Shown here in pieces: positions 1 through 5,564 of a stretch of DNA of 7,722 nucleotides. The notes below the pieces were generated by a model. It did not search any database, was not told where the DNA came from, and was given only the letters and a program-made list of their open reading frames with translations. A program made the translations under genes and the position numbers. How positions within the stretch are numbered: the stretch's first letter is position 1; every line of letters starts with the position of its first letter. Source of the stretch: Sulfurovum sp. (GTDB taxonomy: Bacteria > Campylobacterota > Campylobacteria > Campylobacterales > Sulfurovaceae); contig JALSSQ010000293.1 of assembly GCA_026984165.1 (NCBI GenBank), forward strand, positions 1 through 7,722. Direction: 5' to 3'.

Positions 1-1789
1 TCTGCATAGTGCCATCGAGTATGTCTCCAGAATCTCTAAACTTCAAGTCCAACTTGGCAATGTCAAAACCATTGGTGGTTTTGGCAAACTGGGCAAGACG
101 TTCACTGGCTTTTAGGTTGGAGTAGAGGTAGCACCAGCTCTTTAGACCATTGCGCCCTACCCGTCCCCTAAGTTGATGCAAAGTAGCAAGTCCTAGTCGT
201 TCTGCACCTACTATGACGATAAGTGTGAGACGAGGCAGAGAGATACCTACCTCTACTACAGTCGTAGCAAGCAAGATTTTGCCTTTTTCTCTAAACTCTA
301 AAAGCACTTCTTCTTTTTGTTTGTCTTTGCCATGTGTGACATAGACAGCGTCAAATTTACGCTCCCAAAACCCTCTACTCTCATCAAGAGACTGGTACGG
401 CACTTCTGTACTCTCCTCTACCAAAGGATAGACGATGAGCACTTGATGATGCTGTGCTATCTCCTCTTTGATATGCGTGAGTAAATTGGGAAAATCTTGC
501 TTACCAATGATCTGTGTGCGTACTTCTCTTTCAAATGGTGTGGTGGTAATGAGGCTGACATCAAGTAACTCTGAGTCCATCATGGCTTGTGTTCTTGGTA
601 TAGGTGTGGCTGAGAACTGTATAAAGTGTGGCTTTTGAGTAAGTAGAGGGGTCTGGTAATTATGATGCATCGCCTCAAGTGATGCATCGTTATCACCTGA
701 CTCCCTCGGTCGAACTGAAACCAAAGCCTCTAAACTTGCTCTTTGTTTTGTACCAAAGCGATGCTGTTCATCTACCATGACTAAACTTGCTTGAGGCAAA
801 TCCTCTTTATATAACAAAGCGTGCGTCCCTATGATGAAGTCTGCTTCCAAGTAATCACCCTCATCTTTGCCTTGCATCACAAGTGCTATTTTCACACTAT
901 TGGGCAAATGTTTTTTTGCCTCTTCATAAAGTTGTAACGCCAGCAGTGAAGTAGGTGCCATGAGTATGCTTTTGTGTGGCAGTGCCATCATCACGCTTGC
1001 GAGTATCACCATCGTTTTACCAGAGCCAACATCACCTACTACCATACGTTTGGCTGCTTTCTCCTCTCTGGCTACATCTTTTTGTATCTGGGCGATGACG
1101 CGTTGCTGTTCTTCTGTCAAGGTAAAGGGTAGATTGTCTATAAAAGGCTTTATGTCTCCGTACAAGGCACGAATGGCAGGAAAGTCTGCACGTTTACCTC
1201 GCAGTTTTTTAAGATGATTGTAGGCTTCTATAAACTTAAGCACCTCCACAAACTCTTTTTTAAAAGCACCATTTTCATACACCTCTTCCATGCTTTTAGG
1301 AAAATGTATATGCATCAGTGTGGCTACCTCTTTAGAGTCTAGCCCTTCATTATAAAGATTTTGCTCTGTAACATAGGCTTCTATAAGTGAAGAGATTTCA
1401 CTCTCTTTTAAAATTGTCTTGTACTTGGGTGTTATCTTGCCAATGTGCTTAATGGACTTGGGCTGCGACATCTGCAAATAGCCTTTGTACTCCTCTAATT
1501 TACCCTGTATAACATGTGTAGATCCCACTTCAAAAAGCTTGTAATGGTACGGTGTCGTGCGAAAAAAAGTAGAAGAGAGCCTACGTCCATTCGACTTTAA
1601 GACAAAATTCACACGCAGTTTACCCCCATACACAGAAGAGTCCGCTACTTTGGCTTCTAAAGTATTAACTTTACCTAATTCTGGTTTGAGTGTAAGTGTC
1701 GTGTCATTGTAAGACGAGGGAATGATAAGTGCAAGGTCAAGCAGTGTATGGATTTTAAGTTTTTTGAAAAGTTGTTTTGCTTCGTCCAT
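1..1789 (-). CDS. recG: ATP-dependent DNA helicase RecG, C-terminus cut by window edge
   Basis: RecG is a superfamily 2 helicase that remodels stalled replication forks and Holliday junctions in the cytoplasm. The window holds 596 codons; epsilonproteobacterial RecG is about 600-625 residues, so only a short tail is missing. Visible motifs are Walker A GDVGSGKT (residues 252-259), motif II DEQHRFG (from 340), motif III SATPIPRT (393-400) and motif VI QLRGRVGR (539-546). The ATG at 1789 has AAGGA 7 nt upstream (1797-1801). The N-terminal part is shorter than in E. coli RecG, as is usual in this phylum. Motifs II and III are about 53 residues apart against about 30 in E. coli RecG. The excess is a 20-residue segment (362-381) encoded by a palindromic repeat at 648-705, listed separately. 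The reading frame is intact through it. The identification is secure; whether the insertion affects activity is unknown. Confidence 0.97.
   Translation of the reverse strand, partial: MDEAKQLFKKLKIHTLLDLALIIPSSYNDTTLTLKPELGKVNTLEAKVADSSVYGGKLRVNFVLKSNGRRLSSTFFRTTPYHYKLFEVGSTHVIQGKLEEYKGYLQMSQPKSIKHIGKITPKYKTILKESEISSLIEAYVTEQNLYNEGLDSKEVATLMHIHFPKSMEEVYENGAFKKEFVEVLKFIEAYNHLKKLRGKRADFPAIRALYGDIKPFIDNLPFTLTEEQQRVIAQIQKDVAREEKAAKRMVVGDVGSGKTMVILASVMMALPHKSILMAPTSLLALQLYEEAKKHLPNSVKIALVMQGKDEGDYLEADFIIGTHALLYKEDLPQASLVMVDEQHRFGTKQRASLEALVSVRPRESGDNDASLEAMHHNYQTPLLTQKPHFIQFSATPIPRTQAMMDSELLDVSLITTTPFEREVRTQIIGKQDFPNLLTHIKEEIAQHHQVLIVYPLVEESTEVPYQSLDESRGFWERKFDAVYVTHGKDKQKEEVLLEFREKGKILLATTVVEVGISLPRLTLIVIVGAERLGLATLHQLRGRVGRNGLKSWCYLYSNLKASERLAQFAKTTNGFDIAKLDLKFRDSGDILDGTMQ
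648..705 (-). repeat. GGGGTC-type palindromic element inserted in frame in recG
   Basis: Inside recG, the minus strand carries GTCAGGTGAT near one end and ACCAGACCCC at the other, both identical to the ends of the intergenic 57-nt hairpins at 4617-4673 and 5565-5621. The spacing is nearly the same (58 nt here, with one extra base in the GACTCCC arm as read on the plus strand). The interior has diverged but is still palindromic: about 20 positions of 655-675 pair with 677-697, including a GATGCATC block on each side. Translated in the recG frame it gives residues 362-381, RESGDNDASLEAMHHNYQTP, lying between helicase motifs II and III. Removing it restores a motif II-III spacing close to that of other RecG proteins. 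Orientation is opposite, relative to gene direction, to the two intergenic copies. Membership in the same family is inferred from the shared ends and fold. Confidence 0.85.
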
Positions 1790-1807
1790 TAATATATCCT
1801 TCATGAC

Positions 1808-1834
1808 CGTAGGTGCGACCATGTCGCACGTCAA
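1808..1834 (+). repeat. REP-like hairpin with GTAG tetranucleotide, copy 1
   Basis: GTAG (1809-1812) is followed by a perfect 7-bp stem, GTGCGAC/GTCGCAC, with a CAT triloop (1813-1829). An outer TGAC/GTCA pairing (1804-1807 with 1830-1833) leaves CGTAG bulged. This is the architecture described for REP elements mobilised by RAYT (TnpA-REP) Y1 transposases: a GTAG/GGAG tetranucleotide at the foot of an imperfect palindrome. It sits just upstream of the recG ribosome binding site, so a recG transcript starting above it would carry the hairpin in its leader. REP assignment rests on architecture only. Confidence 0.75.
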
Positions 1835-1893
1835 ATCTCAACCTATATAATGAGAATTTTCCATCCAAAATATATCATATTTATGATTTTATC

Positions 1894-1920
1894 TTGACGT
1901 GTGACACGGTCACACCTACG
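1894..1920 (-). repeat. REP-like hairpin with GTAG tetranucleotide, inverted copy 2
   Basis: This is the inverted partner of 1808-1834, matching it at 24 of 27 positions. The stem is GTGTGAC/GTCACAC around an ACG triloop (plus-strand reading), with CTAC (GTAG on the minus strand) at 1916-1919. Two of the three differences are the two partners of one base pair (C-G in one copy, T-A in the other) and the third is in the loop, so the stem stays perfect. Together with copy 1 and the 59-nt AT-rich linker it forms a BIME-like unit spanning 1808-1920. Confidence 0.75.
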
Positions 1921-1962
1921 CATATTTGATAAATTATAACAAAGAAAAAGCAATTACCTAAC

Positions 1963-1985
1963 AAATATGTCATATTGACATATTT
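1963..1985 (-). terminator. AT-rich perfect palindrome after the M16 gene, possible terminator
   Basis: A perfect 10-bp stem (AAATATGTCA/TGACATATTT) with a TAT triloop lies 5 nt beyond the stop codon of the M16 gene. Flanking A and T runs extend it slightly on both sides. It is positioned as a transcription terminator for that gene, but the stem is AT-rich and no long U-tract follows on the minus strand (GTTAGG comes next). A protein-binding palindrome is an alternative. Confidence 0.35.
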
Positions 1986-1990
1986 TTACA

Positions 1991-3439
1991 TCATAGCAGT
2001 ATTGCAAAGCAATACATACCACAATTCCTACCTCCTACCTCCTCACTCTTTTTCGTCACTATCGCAAATGAAATATCAGACAACTCAGTATGTGCTTTAA
2101 TAAAGTCATTCATCTCTTTAAGTGTCACGCTCTCTATCTTCTTTAGTTGCTCTTTAGAAAAGTTTAGTGGGCGTTCATAGTAGTAGTCGTTATAGGCACG
2201 TCCTAGTCTTTGTGAGAGTGTTTCTGTGCGTAGTGGTTCAGAGCCCAGTAAAAACTTCTTGGTATCATCTAGCTCTTTTTGTGTGATGCCGTTTTTGACA
2301 AAATCATCTGTGACAGACTGGATGAGTGCTTTTGCCTCCTCTTGTGTAGCAAGTTTGGTTTGTAAGTAGCCACTCATATAAGAGACAGATTTGGTACGGC
2401 GCAAGCTTGCATAGACACCATAGGTAAGCCCACGTTTGACACGTATCTCTTCCATCATACGGCTACCAAAACCTGCACCACCGAGCAGATACTCTGCTAT
2501 TTTGGCTTTGTACTGATCTTTGTCATTGTAAGCAAAGTCAAAGGGTGCCCCAAAAAAGATATAGGCTTGTTGGGTATCTTCATAGCTAGTCACTCTCTCC
2601 TTTTTGTCAGATGCTGTGATTTTTTCTAGCTCTTTGCTTTGCACTTTTGAAAAGAGGTTCAATATCTGTGTGATATACCCTTCGGCCTCTTTTAGACTCA
2701 AATCACCCCCAATAACGCCTATAGCGTTGTTATAGCCTAAATGTGTAGAAAGAAAGGTTTTGATATCTTCTAGTTTCAGATTTTTGATACTCTCTACTGT
2801 ACCATCATAGGCACGTGCAAGTGCAGAACCTTTAAAAAGTGTAGCGCGTAACTTAGAGGCGGCAATGTAGTCAAAGTCACTCTCTTTTTGTTTAAGCCAC
2901 CCCAATTTTTGGTACTTGATCTGCTCTAGCGCTTCTGTAGTATAGTTGGGGTCTTTAAGCAGTTCAACCAATCGTTCTACCGCATAAGGAAACTCCGATT
3001 TGAGTGCAGAGAGCTCTATGACAAAACTCTCACGCCCTACACTGCTATGCAAAGATACAGCATGTGCATCCAGTTTACTGGCAAAGCCTATACTTCCCTC
3101 TTTTTTTGTTCCCTCATTAAGTAGTTTTGCCGACATATCTGCCACACCATCAATCGTATTGGAGAGGTGCCCTGCGTTTTTAAATACCAGTTGCAAAGAG
3201 ACAATAGGCAAATGCTGACTCTCTTCAAAAATTACAGGTACTGTTGTATCTTTTACTTTTATTTCATGTAGGCTGGCTGCCATTAATAATCCTTGCGTTA
3301 ATAAAATCATTGTCATGATTTTTAGTGAAGAATGAAGAGTGAAAAATGAAGAATGTTGGCTGGTATTGCTGCGCAATGTCTTCATAAATCTAAAAAGAAA
3401 AAAAGCGGAGCCACTGCACCGCATACTTACACTCTTCAC
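1991..3439 (-). CDS. Exported M16-family peptidase homologue without the zinc motif
   Basis: This is a single M16 (pitrilysin/insulinase-like) unit with two homologous domains, about 65-260 and 275-465. At the place of the HxxEH zinc motif the protein reads GVADMSAKLLNEGT (98-111): both histidines and the glutamate are absent. The C-terminal EIRVKRGLTYGVYASL (331-346) keeps the conserved R/Y region. This matches the non-catalytic partner type of M16B heterodimers, where an HxxEH subunit is encoded elsewhere; no such gene lies in this window. A hydrophobic stretch (MILLTQGLLMAAS, 44-56) suggests a signal peptide and periplasmic location. The start is uncertain. GTG at 3439 has AGGAG 6 nt upstream, but that site and the first ~43 residues come from a heptamer repeat block. 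ATG at 3385, 3316 or 3310 are alternatives without a clear Shine-Dalgarno. The last ~17 residues are also repeat-encoded. Confidence 0.88.
   Translation of the reverse strand: MKSVSMRCSGSAFFLFRFMKTLRSNTSQHSSFFTLHSSLKIMTMILLTQGLLMAASLHEIKVKDTTVPVIFEESQHLPIVSLQLVFKNAGHLSNTIDGVADMSAKLLNEGTKKEGSIGFASKLDAHAVSLHSSVGRESFVIELSALKSEFPYAVERLVELLKDPNYTTEALEQIKYQKLGWLKQKESDFDYIAASKLRATLFKGSALARAYDGTVESIKNLKLEDIKTFLSTHLGYNNAIGVIGGDLSLKEAEGYITQILNLFSKVQSKELEKITASDKKERVTSYEDTQQAYIFFGAPFDFAYNDKDQYKAKIAEYLLGGAGFGSRMMEEIRVKRGLTYGVYASLRRTKSVSYMSGYLQTKLATQEEAKALIQSVTDDFVKNGITQKELDDTKKFLLGSEPLRTETLSQRLGRAYNDYYYERPLNFSKEQLKKIESVTLKEMNDFIKAHTELSDISFAIVTKKSEEVGGRNCGMYCFAILL
1999..2048. repeat. Heptamer array plus triloop hairpin at the 3' end of the M16 gene
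   Basis: A perfect 7-bp hairpin, GTATTGC-AAA-GCAATAC (1999-2015), is followed by period-7 repeats TTCCTAC, CTCCTAC, CTCCTCA, CTC (2025-2048). The block lies inside the open reading frame and encodes the last residues of the M16 protein, ending in the TGA at 1991-1993. The combination of heptamers beside an ATTGC-NNN-GCAAT hairpin is seen again at 3325-3385. Confidence 0.65.
3325..3385. repeat. RTGAAGA heptamer array with ATTGC-TGC-GCAAT hairpin
   Basis: Four tandem heptamers (GTGAAGA, ATGAAGA, GTGAAAA, ATGAAGA, then ATG) fill 3325-3355. They are followed by the triloop hairpin ATTGC-TGC-GCAAT (3365-3377, extendable with wobble pairs) and by TCTTCAT (3379-3385), the reverse complement of the heptamer. 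The block lies in the 5' part of the M16 open frame and supplies the candidate start ATG at 3383-3385. Confidence 0.7.
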
Positions 3440-3462
3440 TCTTCACTCCTCACTCTTCATTC
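3431..3462. repeat. ACTCTTC heptamer array, inverted relative to 3325-3355
   Basis: Four tandem heptamers (ACTCTTC, ACTCTTC, ACTCCTC, ACTCTTC) plus ATTC begin 12 nt beyond the mqnC stop codon. They are the reverse complement of the RTGAAGA units at 3325-3355, so the two arrays form long inverted arms around about 75 nt that contains the ATTGC hairpin. The array creates the GTG at 3439 and the AGGAG before it. Confidence 0.75.
3446..3450 (-). promoter_or_regulatory. Shine-Dalgarno-like AGGAG inside a heptamer repeat
   Basis: AGGAG lies 6 nt upstream of the GTG at 3439, good spacing for translation of the longest M16 frame. It arises from one variant heptamer (ACTCCTC instead of ACTCTTC), so it may be fortuitous. 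Confidence 0.4.
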
Positions 3463-3474
3463 AAAAATGGTTAT

Positions 3475-4536
3475 CTAGTAACGTTCCAATATCTCATACG
3501 CCGTATTACGTTTCGCAGGATTTTCTCCTACATCACGAATAAGCTGTATCATCTCCTCTTGGTTCATGGAGTTAGCTGCTCCTGCTGCGGAGACAACATT
3601 TTCTTCCATCATTGTTGAGCCCAAATCATTGGCACCAAAAAGCAGTGCCATTTGTCCTATATACGAGCCTTGTGTCACCCATGAACTCTGTATGTTGGGT
3701 ACATTGTCTAAAAACAGACGCGCTACTGCTAGGTAGCGCAGATATTGGTTGGGGGTGGTCTTGGTAATGGTAGGCAGTTCACGTTTGAGTTGTGTATGGT
3801 CACTTTGGTACGACCACATAATGAACGCTCTAAAGCCACCTGTTTCATCTTGAAGTTGACGTACATAGTCCCAGTGTTCGACTATCTCACGTACAGTCTC
3901 TACTGTTCCATACATCATCGTAGCTGTGGATTTAATGCCAAGCTTATGTGCCTCTCTATGCACCTCCAGCCATCTATCTTTGCTGTGCTTTTTGGGTGCG
4001 ATGATATCACGCACCCTGTCAGAGAGTATCTCTGCACCAGCCCCTGGAATAGAGGAGAGTCCTTTGGCTTTCAAGCGTCTAAGGACTTCAGAGATGCTTA
4101 TCTTGGAACGATTCGCAATGTAGTCTATCTCGATAGATGAAAAACCATGAATGGTCACTTGTGGATATTTCTTGGCGATATGCTCTACCAAATCTTCATA
4201 CCACTCTATTTGAAGCTTGGGGTGTACACCACCTTGAAAGAGTATCTGTGTACCACCAATAGCCAACAGTTCTTCTATCTTCTGGTCTATCTCATCAAAA
4301 GAGAGAATATAGGCATCCTCTCTCTTCTCATGGGTATAAAAAGCACAAAATTTACAATCGACCCAACAGATATTGGTATAGTTGATATTTCTATCTACCA
4401 CAAAGGTAGTCACTCTCTTGGGATGCAACTCTCGTTTGCGTGCAAGTGCCATTTTCCCTAAAGTTTTAAGGTCAGCCTTCTCTATGAGTTCTATGGCTTC
4501 ATCAATGCTCATACGTTTTGTTTTTGGTGCTGTCAT
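3475..4536 (-). CDS. mqnC: Cyclic dehypoxanthinyl futalosine synthase (radical SAM)
   Basis: MqnC is a radical SAM enzyme that cyclises dehypoxanthinyl futalosine in the futalosine route to menaquinone, the quinone of anaerobic and microaerobic respiration in this phylum. It is cytoplasmic. The [4Fe-4S]-binding CxxxCxxC is seen in NYTNICWVDCKFCAFY (Cys57, 61 and 64). GGVHP (103-107), PGAGAE (164-169) and MMYGTVET (207-214) are the usual family blocks, followed by the C-terminal MqnC-type region with NVVSAAG. The length of 353 residues is normal. The ATG at 4536 is chosen because AAGGA lies 7 nt upstream (4544-4548). A 16-residue in-frame extension to 4584 begins with MNHLTP and is encoded by the adjacent repeat element, so it is rejected. 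The gene follows nusB after a 140-nt repeat-filled gap. Confidence 0.97.
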   Translation of the reverse strand: MTAPKTKRMSIDEAIELIEKADLKTLGKMALARKRELHPKRVTTFVVDRNINYTNICWVDCKFCAFYTHEKREDAYILSFDEIDQKIEELLAIGGTQILFQGGVHPKLQIEWYEDLVEHIAKKYPQVTIHGFSSIEIDYIANRSKISISEVLRRLKAKGLSSIPGAGAEILSDRVRDIIAPKKHSKDRWLEVHREAHKLGIKSTATMMYGTVETVREIVEHWDYVRQLQDETGGFRAFIMWSYQSDHTQLKRELPTITKTTPNQYLRYLAVARLFLDNVPNIQSSWVTQGSYIGQMALLFGANDLGSTMMEENVVSAAGAANSMNQEEMIQLIRDVGENPAKRNTAYEILERY

Positions 4537-4543
4537 ACTATTT

Positions 4544-4548
4544 TCCTT
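4544..4548 (-). promoter_or_regulatory. mqnC ribosome binding site
   Basis: AAGGA 7 nt upstream of the ATG at 4536. It decides the start against the upstream in-frame ATG at 4584 that lies in the repeat. Confidence 0.85.
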
Positions 4549-4560
4549 ATAACCAATTCC

Positions 4561-4658
4561 ATTCCACGGGGTCAGGTGATTCATGATTCATTTCTGCGAA
4601 ACAAATCACATTCCATGGGGTCAGGTGATTCATGATTCATTTCTGCGAAACAAATCAC
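4561..4658. repeat. 49-bp tandem direct duplication
   Basis: Units 4561-4609 and 4610-4658 are identical except for one base (C4567 versus T4616). Each unit holds ATTCCA plus the left arm, loop and start of the right arm of the 57-nt hairpin. Only the second unit is followed by the rest of the right arm, so the first is a half copy. The near identity suggests a recent slippage or recombination event. Confidence 0.95.
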
Positions 4659-4673
4659 AAATCACCAGACCCC
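4617..4673. repeat. 57-nt GGGGTC...GACCCC hairpin element, copy C
   Basis: Two 27-nt arms surround a TGC triloop (4644-4646). Paired blocks from the outside in are GGGGTC/GACCCC, GGTGATT/AATCACC, TGATT/AATCA and TTTC/GAAA. They are separated by one A-A mismatch and two CA-CA mismatches. On the minus strand, which is the transcribed sense here, the CA-CA sites become UG-UG, so RNA would form tandem G-U pairs and an almost continuous 27-bp helix with one U-U mismatch. It ends 3 nt beyond the nusB stop codon. No U-tract follows, so it is not a textbook terminator. Confidence 0.92.
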
Positions 4674-4676
4674 TCT

Positions 4677-5081
4677 TTACACCTCTTTTGTTTCACCAAG
4701 TGCATCCAACACACCGTTGATGAACTTGGGAGATTTCTCATCTGCCAGTTTTTTAGCAAGCTCAACGGCTTCGTTGATGATAATCGCTTTATCTGTCTTA
4801 GCAACTAAAATTTCATAAGCACCTAAACGTAAAATAGCTTTTTCTACTTTACCGATGCCATCATAGTCCCACTCAGTCATATGTGTTTCTATCTCTTTGT
4901 CCAACATCTCTAAATGTTCTACTGTACCATCAAAAAGTGTATGCGAAAACTCTCTTTGTTTGTTGCGTATTTTATCTTCTTCGAGTATCTCATCTGAAAA
5001 TTTTACAATGTTTTCATTACCCAAATCATAAGCATAAAGGAGTCCGACTACAGCTGTTCTTGCTTGGTGACGTGTTGCCAT
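4677..5081 (-). CDS. nusB: Transcription antitermination factor NusB
   Basis: NusB pairs with NusE (ribosomal protein S10) on boxA RNA to promote processive transcription of rRNA operons. The all-helical family pattern is clear: MATRHQARTAVVGLLYAYDL at the N-terminus, EKAILRLGAYEIL in the middle, and IIINEAVELAKKLADEKSPKFINGVLDAL near the end. The length of 134 residues is typical. The start ATG overlaps the ribH stop by one base (TAATG), and only a weak GGTGA lies upstream, so translation is probably coupled to ribH. The pairing of ribH and nusB is widespread and the kdsA-ribH-nusB order is known in Campylobacter and Helicobacter. A long hairpin repeat begins 3 nt past the stop codon. Confidence 0.97.
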   Translation of the reverse strand: MATRHQARTAVVGLLYAYDLGNENIVKFSDEILEEDKIRNKQREFSHTLFDGTVEHLEMLDKEIETHMTEWDYDGIGKVEKAILRLGAYEILVAKTDKAIIINEAVELAKKLADEKSPKFINGVLDALGETKEV

Positions 5082-5548
5082 TAGTTCAATTCACCATATA
5101 AATTCATAAGTTCGATAAGCCCTGCCATCGCTTCGCCACCTTTGTTGCCCGCTTTGGTACCTGCACGCTCTATGGCTTGCTCGATACTATCGACCGTAAG
5201 TATGCCAAAAGTAGCTGGCTTGCCATGCTTGAGTGTGGTAGAGGCCACCCCTTTGGTCGCCTCTGCTGAAACATAGTCAAAATGAGGTGTCGCCCCCCTG
5301 ATAACTGCACCCAGACAACATACAGCATCATACTTGCCTGAAGCCAATGCTTTGTCCAGTGCAAAGGGAATCTCAAAGGCACCAGGTACCAAAATAAGGT
5401 CTAAATCTTCTTTTTTTCCACCATGTCTTACATAGGTATCTACCGCACCTTCTACGAGTCTGTCTGTGATAAAGTGGTTAAATCTTGCATTAATAATCGC
5501 TACTTTTTTGCTTTTATCTACCTGTAGGTTACCTTCTACTATTTTCAT
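5081..5548 (-). CDS. ribH: 6,7-dimethyl-8-ribityllumazine synthase
   Basis: RibH condenses 5-amino-6-ribitylaminouracil with 3,4-dihydroxy-2-butanone 4-phosphate, the penultimate step of riboflavin synthesis, usually as a 60-mer cytoplasmic capsid or smaller assembly. The 155 residues match the family length of about 156. Motifs seen are ARFN (21-24), VPGAFEIP (54-61), AVIRGATPHFDYV (81-93, with the catalytic-site His89), and FGILTVDSIEQAIERAG with KAGNKG (114-137). The ATG at 5548 has AAGGA 5 nt upstream (5554-5558). An upstream in-frame ATG at 5581 would add 11 residues starting MNHLTP, encoded by the hairpin repeat, and is rejected. No FMN riboswitch is recognisable upstream. Confidence 0.98.
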   Translation of the reverse strand: MKIVEGNLQVDKSKKVAIINARFNHFITDRLVEGAVDTYVRHGGKKEDLDLILVPGAFEIPFALDKALASGKYDAVCCLGAVIRGATPHFDYVSAEATKGVASTTLKHGKPATFGILTVDSIEQAIERAGTKAGNKGGEAMAGLIELMNLYGELN

Positions 5549-5553
5549 GTTTT

Positions 5554-5558
5554 TCCTT
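5554..5558 (-). promoter_or_regulatory. ribH ribosome binding site
   Basis: AAGGA 5 nt upstream of the ATG at 5548. It separates the true start from the repeat-derived ATG at 5581. Confidence 0.85.
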
Positions 5559-5564
5559 TTGTGA

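Noticed and set aside
663..689. Two TGATGCATCG direct repeats as a separate regulatory site
   Set aside because: GATGCATC is self-complementary, and both copies are the inner arms of the palindromic element in recG, so no separate feature is needed.
686..735. Duplication of the pentapeptide ASLEA (residues 351-355 and 369-373) as the origin of the recG insertion
   Set aside because: The two coding stretches agree at only about 9 of 15 bases, whereas the palindrome ends match the intergenic element exactly over 10 nt each, so an inserted element explains it better.
960..1217. Plus-strand open frame of 85 codons
   Set aside because: It lies wholly opposite recG around the conserved Walker A region; it has no recognisable domain and is a shadow of that gene.
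3745..4461. Plus-strand open frames of 65-131 codons opposite mqnC
   Set aside because: The minus strand there encodes unmistakable MqnC motifs; the plus-strand products match no family I recognise.
4561..4673. CRISPR array
   Set aside because: There are only two units, directly adjacent with no spacers between them, and no cas genes; this is a tandem duplication of a hairpin element.
4617..4673. Rho-independent terminator of nusB
   Set aside because: Position and stem would suit, but no U-tract follows on the minus strand and the same element occurs before ribH and inside recG.
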